This document shows positions 24,701 to 35,423 of a stretch of DNA of 64,000 nucleotides, piece after piece. The stretch is from the NCBI GenBank assembly GCA_903772945.1, contig CAICTM010000484.1:1-64000 (forward strand), read 5' to 3'. Numbering within the stretch: the stretch's first letter is position 1; each line of letters starts with the position of its first letter. Below the pieces are notes generated by a model, which saw only the letters and a program-made list of their open reading frames with translations, had not been told where the DNA came from and did not search any database. Source of the DNA: Seminavis robusta. Lineage: Eukaryota; Bacillariophyta; Bacillariophyceae; Naviculales; Naviculaceae. Made by a program: the position numbers and the translations under genes.

Positions 24701-27700
24701 GGCCCCAAGCCCGAGTCCATCAATGAAATCCAGTTTGATTCAAAGCATGTATCAATCATTTGAGCCCACCACAAGTGAAACCTCGACATTTACCTTTCTA
24801 CCCACTGAGAACTTGGATATGGAACCAATCCAGAGTCAACAACCAACTACCACACACAATGCCTGTGCATTTACGCCTCCAAGTTGTGTTCTTGAAGCAC
24901 ATGACAAATCTGAAAGGGTTGTGTTTTGTTTCGACTTTGTAGGTCTAATGGGAAGCATTTGTGTAACCTGGGAACAAGTTGCACTGCTAAAGAGCTTGGG
25001 TAAGTACTTGACAAAGAATAAAAGCAAAACAATCCATTAACCTCACTACAAAATCAAAATCTTTTGCAGAGGCAGGAAACTGTGGACCCTGCAACAATGG
25101 TGCTGTTCAGCCCACAAATGCACCAAATACTGTAAACGAACCAGCAACAAAGAACCCAGCATTCCAAGGTACAAGGCCAACAGCAACACAAAGCTCAAAC
25201 AATCCAGCAAGTACTTCAAGTCCAACCATTGACGCTTCCAGAACGCCAAGTATGAGTGTGCCCACAACAGGAATTTTTGGTGCACCGAATTCCAGCAGCA
25301 GTAGCACTCCAACGACGGGACCAGTAAGCGCGGCAACAATGGCCTCTAGCAGCCCAGCCACTACCGCAAGTCCAACCATTGCTTTGCCCAGCTCCCCAAG
25401 CATGGGTGCTCCCACAACAACATCTTCTGAAGCACCCAATTCCAGCAACAACGACACTCCAAACACCCCAACCATTGGCTCTGACAGTCCAGTTACTACC
25501 ACAAGTCCAACCATAACTTCCACCAATTTCCCAACAAATATCCATCAACCCAGTGGCCTGCCCAGCGCAGTCCCTACAATCAGCTTGGCGCCCAGTGAGA
25601 GCCCCAGTTCTGCACCAACAATGAGCCCAAGCTCTGTACCAAGTGAAGGCCCAAGCATCAGGCCCAGCTCAGGGCCAAGCAGCAGGCCCAGTTCCAGTCC
25701 AAGCGGCGCACCAAGTAGCGATCCAAGCATTGCTCCTTCTGCTCCTCCGAGCTCATCGCCCTCTGTGACTCCCAGCCAAACCCCAAGCAACACCCCCAGT
25801 TATGAACCAAGTTCCGCCCCAAGGCAGCCCTAGCGGGGTTCCTTCTGCTGTCCCCAGTGCCACTCCCAGCAAAAGTCCAAGCAGATCTCCCAGTGGCAGC
25901 CCCAGCATCGGCCATCCATTGGTCCCAGTGGCAGTCCATCTGGAAGCCCTAGCGTTGCACCGAGTGTGCAGCCCAGCGTCTCTCCCAGTTCTGCCCCCAG
26001 TCTTGGCCCGTCAAGCGCTCCCAGTGCATCGCTGAGCTCTGGTCCCAGCCAAGGCCCCAGTGCTTCACCCAGTGATGGCCCGAGTGTGAAACCAAGTCAG
26101 AGCCCGTCGATCAGTCCCAGTGCGGACCCAAGCATGGTTCCTAGCCATGCCCCTAGTGCTTCACCCAGCTTGGATCCCAGCTCACGGCCCAGTGCATCCC
26201 CAAGTTCCGATCCCAGCGCTTCCCCGTCTGGCTCTCCATCTGCAAGTCCTTCTAGGTCCCCCAGCTCCAGTCCCAGTGTGGGCCCCAGTGTCAGACCCAG
26301 CGCAAGCCCCAGCGACTCTCCAACGGGCAGCCCTCAACCCAGTGGCCTGCCCAGCGCAGTCCCTACAATCAGCTTGTCGCCCAGTGAGAGCCCCAGTTCT
26401 GCACCAACAATGAGCCCAAGCTCTGTACCAAGTGAGGGCCCAAGCATCAGCCCCAGCTCAGGGCCAAGCAGCAGGCCCAGTTCCAGTCCAAGCGGCGCAC
26501 CAAGTAGCGATCCAAGCATTGCTCCTTCTGCTCCTCCGAGCTCATCGCCCTCTGTGACTCCCAGCCAAACCCCAAGCAACACCCCCAGTTATGAACCAAG
26601 TTCCGCCCCAAGTGGCAGCCCTAGCGGGGTTCCTTCTGCTGTCCCCAGTGCCACTCCCAGCAAAAGTCCAAGCAGATCTCCCAGTGGCAGCCCCAGCATC
26701 GGCCCATCCATTGGTCCCAGTGGCAGTCCATCTGGAAGCCCTAGCGTTGCACCGAGTGTGCAGCCCAGCGTCTCTCCCAGTTCTGCCCCCAGTCTTGGCC
26801 CGTCAAGCGCTCCCAGTGCATCGCCGAGCTCTGGTCCCAGCCAAGGCCCCAGTGCTTCACCCAGTGATGGCCCGAGTGTGAAACCAAGTCAGAGCCCGTC
26901 GATCAGTCCCAGTGCGGACCCAAGCATGGTTCCTAGCCATGCCCCTAGTGCTTCACCCAGCTTGGATCCCAGCTCAAGGCCCAGTGCATCCCCAAGTTCC
27001 GATCCCAGCGCTTCCCCGTCTGGCTCTCCATCTGCAAGTCCGTCTAGGTCCCCCAGCTCCAGTCCCAGTGTGGGCCCCAGTGTCAGACCCAGCGCAAGCC
27101 CCAGCGACTCTCCAACGGGCAGCCCTCAACCCAGTGGCCTGCCCAGCGCAGTCCCTACAATCAGCTTGGCGCCCAGTGAGAGCCCCAGTTCTGCACCAAC
27201 AATGAGCCCAAGCTCTGTACCAAGTGAGGGCCCAAGCATCAGCCCCAGCTCAGGGCCAAGCAGCAGGCCCAGTTCCAGTCCAAGCGGCGCACCAAGTAGC
27301 GATCCAAGCATTGCTCCTTCTGCTCCTCCGAGCTCATCGCCCTCTGTGACTCCCAGCCAAACCCCAAGCAACACCCCCAGTTATGAACCAAGTTCCGCCC
27401 CAAGTGGCAGCCCTAGCGGGGTTCCTTCTGATGTTCCCAGTACCACTCCCAGCAAAAGTCCAAGCAGATCTCCCAGTGGCAGCCCAGCATCGGCCCATCC
27501 ATTGGTCCCAGTGGCAGTCCATCGGGAAGCCCTAGCGTTGCGCCGAGTGTGCAACCCAGCGTCTCTCCCAGTTCTGCCCCAGTCTGGCCCGTCAAGCGCT
27601 CCCAGTGCATCGCCGAGCTCTGTCCCAGCCAAGGCCCCAGTGCTTCACCCAGTGATGCCCGAGTGTGAAACCAAGTCAGAGCCCGTCGATCAGTCCCATT

Positions 27701-30226
27701 GCGGACCCAAGCATGGTCCTAGCCATGCCCCTAGTGCTTCCCCAGCTTGGATCCCACCTCACGGCCCAGTGCATCCCCAAGTTCCGATCCAGCGCTTCCC
27801 CGTCTGGCTCCCATCTGCAAGTCCTCTAGGTCCCCCAGCTCCAGTCCGTGTGGGCCCCAGTGTCAGACCCAGCGAAGCCCCAGCGACTCTCCACGGGCAG
27901 CCCTCAACCCAGTGCCTGCCCAGCGCAGTCCCTACAATCAGCTTGCGCCCAGTGAGAGCCCAGTTCTGACCAACAATGAGCCCAAGCTCTGTACAAGTGA
28001 GGGCCCAAGCATCAGCCCCAGCTCAGGCCAAGCAGTAGGCCCAGTTCCAGTCCAAGCGGCGCACCAAGTGCGATCCAAGCATTGCTCCTTCTGCTCCTCC
28101 GAGCTCATCGCCCTCGTGACTCCCAGCCAACCCAAGCAACACCCCCAGTATGAACCAAGTTCCGCCCCAGTGGCAGCCCTAGCGGGGTTCTTCTGTGTCC
28201 CAGTACCACTCCCAGCAAAAGTCCAAGCAGATCTCCCAGTGGCAGCCCCAGCATCGGCCCATCCATTGGTCCCAGTGGCAGTCCATCGGGAAGCCCTAGC
28301 GTTGCGCCGAGTGTGCAACCCAGCGTCTCTCCCAGTTCTGCCCCCAGTCTTGGCCCGTCAAGCACTCCCAGTGCATCGCCGAGCTCTGGTCCCAGCCAAG
28401 GCCCCAGTGCTTCACCCAGTGATGGCCCGAGTGTGAAACCAAGTCAGAGCCCGTCGATCAGTCCCAGTGCGGACCCAAGCATGGTTCCTAGCCATGCCCC
28501 TAGTGCTTCGCCCAGCTTGGATCCCAGCTCACGGCCCAGTGCATCCCCAAGTTCCGATCCCAGCGCTTCCCCGTCTGGCTCTCCATCTGCAAGTCCGTCT
28601 AGGTCCCCCAGCTCCAGTCCCAGTGTGGGCCCCAGTGTCAGACCCAGCGCAAGCCCCAGCGACTCTCCAACGCGCAGCCCTCAACCCAGTGGCCTGCCCA
28701 GTGCAGTCCCTACAATCAGCTTGTCGCCCAGTGAGAGCCCCAGTTCTGCACCAACAATGAGCCCAAGCTCTGTACCAAGTGAGGGCCCAAGCATCAGCCC
28801 CAGCTCAGGGCCAAGCAGTAGGCCCAGTTCCAGTCCAAGCGGCGCACCAAGTATTGCTCCTTCTGCTCCTCCGAGCTCATCGCCCTCTGTGACTCCCAGC
28901 CAAACCCCAAGCAACACCCCCAGTTATGAACCAAGTTCCGCCCCAAGTGGCAGCCCTAGCGGGGTTCCTTCTGCTGTCCCCAGTGCCACTCCCAGCAAAA
29001 GTCCAAGCAGATCTCCCAGTGGCAGCCCCAGCATCGGCCCATCCATTGGTCCCAGTGGCAGTCCATCTGGAAGCCCTAGCATTGCACCGAGTGTGCAACC
29101 CAGCGTCTCTCCCAGTTCTGCCCCCAGTCTTGGCCCGTCAAGCGCTCCCAGTGCATCGCCGAGCTCTGGTCCCAGCCAAGGCCCCAGTGCTTCACCCAGT
29201 GATGGCCCGAGTGTGAAACCAAGTCAGAGCCCGTCCATCAGTCCAAGTATACCTCCCAAGCTGTGTAGTGAAGCAAGTGCCTCTCCAAGTTCAAGACCAT
29301 TGCCTCCCACTTCTGCTCCATCTAATGGTGGGTTTGATGCAGCTTCATGCTATGCGGCTGGTTGGACTTGTGATAATGGCGGGGGTTTGCAAAGGGTTCA
29401 AGCTTGTCATATTCTACCCAATGGGCAAGAGAAATCATTCTGCAAGAAGTTGGACTATAACTGGGGTGATGGAACATACTGTGGAATTTGTGACAGTGAC
29501 AGACGGAAATTGGCGGACTTGTCCCCAAGTACTTTGCCCAATTGTGCTCCTAATGAACCTCCAAGCCCAGCTCCTGTGCCCCCTACTGCTGCTCCTTCAA
29601 AAGATGGGTTTGATGCTGCTGCTTGCTATGCAGCTGGTTGGACTTGTGACAATGGTGGTGGCTTGCAAAGAGTTCAAGCTTGCCACATTCTACCGAACGG
29701 AAAGGAGAAATCCTTCTGTAAGAAGTTGGACTACAACTGGGGTGATGGAACATACTGCGGACTTTGCAATGGTGATAGGAGAAAACTTGATGCTGGAGAG
29801 CCTGTTCATATTGATTTTTCAGATGATCATGACAGACAAGATCAGCCTAAGTTGCAGGCAGGAGAGAAGGTAGTGTCAAATGCAGCTTTAAAGGCACATG
29901 TAGATGGCAATGTGGAAAACTCAAGAAGCGCAGAATCTGCATCCACCAAAGTGCAAGAGAGTGCCCCTGATTTAGGCAAGCTTCCAACAAGATGGAAGGT
30001 ACAGATGGACCCATATGGTGAAGAGGATGAACCATATTGTGCATCAGTAGATTTTCCCTGTGGTGACGTTGAAGACATGGTATACATCTGTCACTATTCC
30101 GCCTACCAGGGATATCAGACTTTGTGCCTTCATGAAGACCAGAGTGACATTATCAGCTACTACAAGAATGACTACTGTGGTCCATGTGTGGGTGGGTTTG
30201 GATCAAGGCTGAAGGATGAATTTTAG
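18768..30226 (+). CDS. giant secreted mucin-like repeat protein with five cysteine modules
   Basis: One gene appears to span the whole stretch, about 3,700 residues. A signal peptide (to about residue 36, ending PPAATAQ) is followed by four copies of a ~130-residue domain (about 19570-20025, 20110-20515, 20654-21048, 21216-21605), each with LPPI, FSVSQT, WGxTxYYxAxC and a closing LPCxC. Then come a Ser/Pro/Thr field with 47-residue units, cysteine module 1 (24163-24410), a Ser/Pro linker, module 2 (24853-25100), another TTGSS field, a 264-residue higher-order PSxxPS array, and modules 3-5 (29329-30210). The modules share CxxxxxxC..C..C and a final CGxC. Introns at 24308-24381 and 25000-25069 fall at the same place in modules 1 and 2. 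Frame slips in two repeat blocks look like assembly errors. It is most likely a cell-surface, mucilage or frustule-associated protein (inference). Confidence 0.75.
22701..23910 (+). repeat. tandem 141-bp (47-residue) repeat inside the giant gene
   Basis: The unit starting TCTGGCAGCCCAGCTGGTCC recurs at 22701, 22842, 22982 and on to about 23910, roughly eight to nine copies. It encodes a 47-residue Ser/Pro/Thr/Gly unit (GPTVASPSSPSVGGPTTGSS and so on). The first two copies and the last are clean, while those between about 22950 and 23800 carry many one-base losses. Older, more diverged copies of the same unit extend back to about 21780 and recur at 25200-25520. Confidence 0.85.
24308..24381 (+). 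other. intron 1 of the giant gene (74 bp)
   Basis: The donor is TCAATCG/GTACGT and the acceptor TTCAAAAG/AGGCTGG. Splicing joins LAFLES-I to EAGGCGLC and completes the CGxC end of module 1. The acceptor AAAG is weaker than the usual CAG. Confidence 0.65.
25000..25069 (+). other. intron 2 of the giant gene (70 bp)
   Basis: The donor is GAGCTTG/GTAAGT and the acceptor TTTTGCAG/AGGCAGG. Splicing gives LLKSLEAGNCGPC, matching module 1 at the same point and in the same phase, so the intron was probably duplicated together with the module. Confidence 0.8.
25546..29245 (+). repeat. 792-bp higher-order repeat of PSxxPS units
   Basis: The phrase CAACCCAGTGGCCTGCCCAG starts copies at about 25546, 26335, 27127, 27905 and 28682. 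The clean period is 792 bp (264 residues); the spacings 789, 778 and 777 come from missing bases. Each copy is a string of short PSxxPS-type units (PSSAPSLGPSSAPSASPSS and so on). The last copy is cut short before module 3. Copies differ by only a few bases, so the array is young or is kept alike by gene conversion. Confidence 0.9.
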
Positions 30227-30905
30227 GCTTTGGCCAGTCATAGTATTGTTGAAGCCACGCACATTTTACGTTCGCCCAAACGAACCCACGCCTTCAATCC
30301 AAAGTGTGTTCTCCAAAGAAAAACTACTTTAAGTCCACAAGAGTGTTCAAAATTTTCAAATTTTCTATTACACATATTGATGCATGTTCCATCACCAATT
30401 TGTACGCAATCAACATTTACCATGAATCATTGACATAGATCTAGCTTGCATTTCTGGCATAGTGGCTTGCATTCCTTACGAACAAGAACTCGCTGGTGTT
30501 CTGCATCTTACAGCTAGCCAGAAGGTAGACATGGATTGGGGCAAACTTGTGAAAAGAGGAGGTGTGTTTGTTGGTGGGGGGGGGGGGGTTAAAGTAGGGA
30601 AGTTGTCTAAGGGGGAGAGTGAGGGGCAGCTTAGGAGGCACAGAGGAGGCGACCAAGGCTGCGTCAGCAGTCAGCAGTCATACACGGAACGCATCGAATG
30701 ATTCAATCATGAATAATTCGAATCCTGACACAGAGACGACCATGGCGTGTTCTTCTGTTATAACTATCGCAGCATAGAATATGAACTGCAAGAGAGGTAG
30801 TGGTAGCAGCTCTGGCTGCTACAGTACCACAATCATTATCAGAATCAGTGCTTTCTTTCTATCAAAACGTTGCTCTGTTGTTTGTGTCACAAGACAACCG
30901 AGGCC
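30227..30905. other. intergenic, poly-G run
   Basis: No gene is supported. A run of about 13 G lies at about 30576-30590 inside a GA/GG-rich strand. The last ~150 bases before 30906 are probably the leader of the next gene. Confidence 0.5.
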
Positions 30906-31931
30906 ATGGAAATGGGGCAGAGCAATGACACTGACAGCACAGCCATGTACAATGCAACGGGCAACGCGGCACCGTTGCTTGGATCCAACAAGGATGACTC
31001 GAACAATGTTGGTGGAATGCGTCTTCCACTGGAACTCATCATTGCCGTGTTTGTGTTTGCATTGGCGATGATAATTGTGGCAATGGAATCCATCAAGGCT
31101 GTTCGGGCCATGAGGGAATATCATGACTTTAAAGAACGAGCCAAGAAGCAGTTGCAAGACCATCATCACGCCAAACGACGACAACAAAGGTGCGATGATT
31201 GTTGTTCTATTCTTCCTCTATTAGGTGGCCGTCATGAATATCACTTTCAATGCCGATACTCGGATTCGAGTTTTTATCAGACGCGAGTTTTGCCCGAGAT
31301 CTATCGAGGATGGTTTCATCGTTCTAGACTACGGCGGAACATTGGTGATCATGAAATTGAAACTCAAGGTGTCCTGGTCGTCATTGATGAAGCAATTTGG
31401 TCCGAGAGAAAACAATGCTCACGGCAACAACACGATAGCAATCCTCCAGCCAGCAGAACATACGACAATGTCAGCAACAGAGTGAAGGACTTGGAAGAAT
31501 GTGAAAAGGAAAGCAACAACAGTAGTGCCGAAAGCCAAAGGTCAGATATCCAAGATCAGCGATTGCTTTCTCTAGATGGCTACGGTACGAGCCCGCATGG
31601 TACCTTTGAAATCACAGAAGGATACCTGTGCCCCTTTTCTGGAAGATGCTATTGGGTGCAAGAAGACATTGACAATTGTTGCAGAACAAGAAAAGTAGTG
31701 TCATCGGGCTTTTTCTGCCGACAGCAAGGCGAGGAACCTGGGTCACTTCGTTTCAGCGGCACCTGGAGGGCCAATACAGGTGCCACAGGACAATCAGCGC
31801 AACTAACCTTATGGCCAGCGACACACGATGATGGGAAACCCCAGCCCTCCTCTCCGAACGGGGACAGTTGCTCCGTCACGGTGGACACGGGCACTTCTTC
31901 TTTGGCCACATTTGCCATAACCACGGGCTAG
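30906..31931 (+). CDS. single-pass membrane protein, unknown
   Basis: The first ATG in frame is at 30906 (MEMGQSNDTDSTAMYNATG), giving 341 residues. A short N-terminal part with two possible N-glycosylation sites precedes one transmembrane helix at about 38-60 (LPLELIIAVFVFALAMIIVA). After it comes a basic stretch (KERAKKQLQDHHHAKRRQQR), which would place the C-terminus in the cytosol. The tail from about 225 is beta-rich with conserved-looking Gly, Trp and Cys: GTFEITEGYLCPFSGRCYW and FSGTWRANTGATGQSAQL. Similar G-rich strands end many diatom membrane proteins, but I cannot name the family. A 35-bp stretch at 31191-31225 looks intron-like (GTGCG..TTAG), but removing it would break the frame. 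Confidence 0.6.
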   Translation: MEMGQSNDTDSTAMYNATGNAAPLLGSNKDDSNNVGGMRLPLELIIAVFVFALAMIIVAMESIKAVRAMREYHDFKERAKKQLQDHHHAKRRQQRCDDCCSILPLLGGRHEYHFQCRYSDSSFYQTRVLPEIYRGWFHRSRLRRNIGDHEIETQGVLVVIDEAIWSERKQCSRQQHDSNPPASRTYDNVSNRVKDLEECEKESNNSSAESQRSDIQDQRLLSLDGYGTSPHGTFEITEGYLCPFSGRCYWVQEDIDNCCRTRKVVSSGFFCRQQGEEPGSLRFSGTWRANTGATGQSAQLTLWPATHDDGKPQPSSPNGDSCSVTVDTGTSSLATFAITTG

Positions 31932-32380
31932 CTAGTGATGGGAAAGAGAGTGGGCTCGGGTTCAATCAATCATCACGAGTGAAAACTTGCACAGGAGGGA
32001 GCAAGAAAAGCTGTGCCCACTGGCGAAGAACTACTGGTGAAAGGAATTTTTCGTTATGGGTCAAAACGGGTCAAAGTGTATCGTTATACGAGATTTTAAA
32101 TAAGTTAAGCTATGAAGTAACAGCTGGGTCACGGCAACCACTCTGTGCCTAGAGACAAGCGTGCACTTCAAACTTCCCGCATATGTATAACGAAAAAGTC
32201 AAATCAAAATCATGCAATGAATGCAGGTTACGGTAGCCTTTCAACTGCAATGTTCCTTGGTCGATGAAAAAATGTATAAAAGCGCGGTCAAAAGTGCATG
32301 GTGCAAAAATGTAGTAGCAAAACGTGCAAAAATGTAATGGTAGCTTGGGTTGTGCGGAGTTCTTTCTGCTCGGTACCCAC
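31932..32380. other. intergenic between convergent genes
   Basis: No gene is seen. It holds the 3' ends of the membrane-protein gene and of the carrier gene. GGCTAGCTAGTGATGG follows the first gene's stop directly. Confidence 0.5.
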
Positions 32381-33538
32381 TCATGATCTTGGGGAGTTAG
32401 CAGTGAAGCGTGGAGGGCCCTGTGTTTCCACCTTGACGGCCTCGGGAAGGCGCGCCGTAGTGGTATGCTCGACCTCGTTCCAGAAGGGTTCGTACACACA
32501 CGTCTTGACGGCCGCCAAGACGGTCCTTTCGCCCAAGGGCAAGACATCATTGTAGAACCATGGCAAGACACCTTGAGCCGGAGCGTTCATCAGGACACGA
32601 CTGCCCCATTTGGGAACAGTAAAGAAGGCTGCGATGCCCTCCTTGTGGAGCCCTTGACGAATGACAGCAGAATAGTCAATGCGTCCCTTTTCGGCCAACA
32701 TATCCAAGGATCGTCCCCAGAGTGCTTGTTGGGTAATGGCGGCGACGTTACCCACAAAAATGTTCATGGACAAGCCATACCAAAAGAGGCTGGATTTGGT
32801 CTTGTGCTCTTGTGGGAAGTATAGCTTGTAGGTGATGGGAGTCAAGACAAAGGTGGTCTGACACATGATGGTGTTCCTCATGGCAGACGGGAAAAATGCA
32901 GGCCCAGCCATGCGAGAGAGCAGTGGGTAGCTCCTTTGTGCGAGCAAGTTGGACTCGATAGTGGCAAATTGTTGCTTTCCAAAGTATCGTTGCACTTCTG
33001 CTCGGTTGCTGACTTTGGACTCTAGACTGGCTGCCAGAATCGGGGCCAACAGTGTCTTGGCGGCCGACTTGATGCGAAAGTCGAGTGATGCTTGGTCTCC
33101 TTCCTGACCGGTGCTGCTGCCGGGTGGCTTCATGAGTTCACTTCCATACGGAGTCGCAGGTACTCCCATCATCTTGGAGAGTCCTTGATCGACCAGCTGA
33201 AAGGCAAATCCCATGACACTGTATTGAAAGAACCATGCCACAAGAGAAGCACGTCCCACTACCCGGTAGGGTGCGAGGGCTCCATCTTTGAACGTGAGCT
33301 GGATGGCTTGTCCAAACTGTCCCTTGCCGGATACTTGACTGGAGTTCATAAACAGGGCGATCTTTTCCAAAGGCATGCCACCGAACCTCATGAGAACGCC
33401 AAAGCAGCCGATACCCACCGACCGGTAGGTCAACAACGCTGGATCAGCGACAGAGGCGGGAAGATTGAGCTGAGCCGCCAGTGCCGCAGAGCTCAAAGGT
33501 TCTGTATATTCGTCATTATTTGCTGCTCTGCTTGTCAT
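32381..33538 (-). CDS. mitochondrial-carrier-like (SLC25-type) membrane protein
   Basis: The start is taken at 33538 (MTSRAANNDEYTEP); the frame is open 400 bases further upstream, but that part reads like untranslated sequence. The product has about 385 residues. A carrier signature with the Px[DE]xx[KR]-like core is visible as GGMPLEKIALFMNS at about 55-68, and a second loop reads GRSLDMLAEKGRIDYSAVIRQGLHKEGIAAFF, the usual matrix-helix spacing of SLC25 repeats (RxGLxxEGxxAFF). Several amphipathic membrane helices alternate with these. The repeats are more diverged than in ordinary carriers, so the substrate cannot be predicted and placing in the mitochondrial inner membrane is by family only. 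The gene is convergent with the upstream plus-strand gene. Confidence 0.6.
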   Translation of the reverse strand: MTSRAANNDEYTEPLSSAALAAQLNLPASVADPALLTYRSVGIGCFGVLMRFGGMPLEKIALFMNSSQVSGKGQFGQAIQLTFKDGALAPYRVVGRASLVAWFFQYSVMGFAFQLVDQGLSKMMGVPATPYGSELMKPPGSSTGQEGDQASLDFRIKSAAKTLLAPILAASLESKVSNRAEVQRYFGKQQFATIESNLLAQRSYPLLSRMAGPAFFPSAMRNTIMCQTTFVLTPITYKLYFPQEHKTKSSLFWYGLSMNIFVGNVAAITQQALWGRSLDMLAEKGRIDYSAVIRQGLHKEGIAAFFTVPKWGSRVLMNAPAQGVLPWFYNDVLPLGERTVLAAVKTCVYEPFWNEVEHTTTARLPEAVKVETQGPPRFTANSPRS

Positions 33539-35423
33539 TGTGCCAGATAGATAGATAATAGCGTCAAGGACAGCTAGAATGAGAGAAAGTAAGATGAGGA
33601 TGCGAAAGCAATCGACAATGGGAAGGGTAGCTGATGCTTGGGTCTTCTTCCTTGTCAGGTTGACAGAGATAGCAGTTCTTGTGCCAAGGGGTTGACAACT
33701 GTGCTTCGTGATAATATGGTCTCCGAAGAGAGATATCAAGATCCGTTGCTGTTTGATTATTGTGAGCACTGACGCTACACTTACTGTCTTTCTTCCGGAC
33801 AGTTCCTTATTCCCCTCAGCAGTCGGAAGTGAACCATTTCTTGAGTCACGGTTGTTCGTTGGCTGGAGCGTCCGGAACATTGTTCGGAACAAATAAATCA
33901 AAGTCAAAGTCTTGGGTTTCAGTCCCATCAGAACACACAAGTTCACCGAAAGCTCCTAGACTAATCCGAGGGGTCCAAATGATTGTAATTCGAATCGCAA
34001 GCTAGCTAGCTAGCTAGCTAGAGAGAGAGAAGAAACGTAAACCGAAGCTCATCTTTTGGCACTACGTGGCCATTCAGTGCAGTGAAACTGCAATCCGGCT
34101 TTTGCACTTGTGCACCTGCCCACTGTCAGAGCGAAGAAAGCCTGGAGGGAAAAGAGAACCAGGCTACAGTATGGATTCTGGATATCGATGCTACATGGGC
34201 ACCAAGCGACTTGCTTCTTCATGCTGAACCCAGCCAAATGCATTGTTGGCTTCTACTACTGGGTGCGCATAGCTAGATCGAGATAGAAATGGTACAGTAC
34301 GGTACAAGAAGCAAAGCAACCACTCCATCATGTCCGTCCGCGGGGAGCTTGCTAAAATGCTTCTCACTATGATTCTTTTCCTCCTAATAAAGCACGGAAG
34401 CCAACTCTCACAACAGCAATTACACAATATGCTTCGAGGCCATGCGAAAACACTGGAGAATGAATGACCGGACCTCGCTCTACAGGTGCTATGGGCAGGT
34501 AATAAGAACCGTTTCCTCTCAAGAGCGTGTACTCCCGTGCCATGGGAATGAAATGGGAACATTCCTCTTTTGAAGGCCACTTTTAGTACAAGAAGCAATG
34601 ACGAGTCCTACACTACGGTACAGCCTTTGGATTCTGAAGCATGCATGGTCTGCTTGTATCGAATACTTAGATACTAGTAGCGGGGTTAGCATCTTTAAAT
34701 CTATCAAGCCAGGAAACCATGTTTTTTAAAAGTGCTGACTCGAATCGTGCATTCCTAGTTCCTTGAAGAGGAAGCCAAGTCCAGAGGAAAGCTTTTGCCC
34801 TACTAGAGAAACCTGGTTTCATTATTTCGGCCCGTTCAGCTGGAATTGTTGACCAAGAGTCGAGTCCTTCCACTACTCCAGACTCTAATTGTTTCACGAA
34901 ACTGTACCGATACTCGTAGGGTACCGGTATCGGTTTGAGGTGAGAGCAAAGTCTTTGCTTGCAAGCTATCGCTACTCGAAGGAAAGTTTGAACAGTGCAG
35001 TCGTAGACCGGAAAGAAGGCACAAAAAATAAATGAGGTCTCTACTGTACGACTGTACCGGTACCCGGCCGATACATCGTAGGAGTAAAAATTTAAAATGT
35101 ACTGGTACCTGCACCGGTACCGTAAGATCTTTGAAGCTGTCACGTGCCAATGACTCGACTCGACTTCAGAATGTTGGAATTCGTTGGAGAGTCGAGTCAT
35201 CTATCGGTTCCATGACTCAATGTCAATTCTCCTCACAAACCACTTGCTCCAACCATTATTCCTCATCTCTCCGCGACTCACTCCAGGGTGTAAAAACAGC
35301 TCATTGCTGTCATTGATTTTCATTGATTTTCAAAAGACGGCCAGTGTGCGTCAGCACGAAGTTCGGAGCCATTTCCACTTGCTTCCATTCTTTGAACAAG
35401 GTGAATGTGCAGTACCAGCAAGT
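33539..35423. other. intergenic, no gene supported
   Basis: A CTAG run (GCTAGCTAGCTAGCTAGCTAG) followed by AG repeats lies at about 34001-34030. GGTACCGGTACC words occur at 35050-35130. Only short chance frames exist. The aldo/keto reductase promoter must lie near its right end. Confidence 0.5.

Noticed and set aside
25545-29100. Repeated minus-strand and shifted frames in the PSxxPS array
   Set aside because: They recur with the 792-bp period as shadows of the repeat.
21780-29245. CRISPR-like array
   Set aside because: The regular repeats are coding tandem units without unique spacers, in a eukaryotic gene.
31191-31225. A 35-bp intron in the membrane-protein gene
   Set aside because: Shorter than the other introns here and removal breaks an otherwise open frame.
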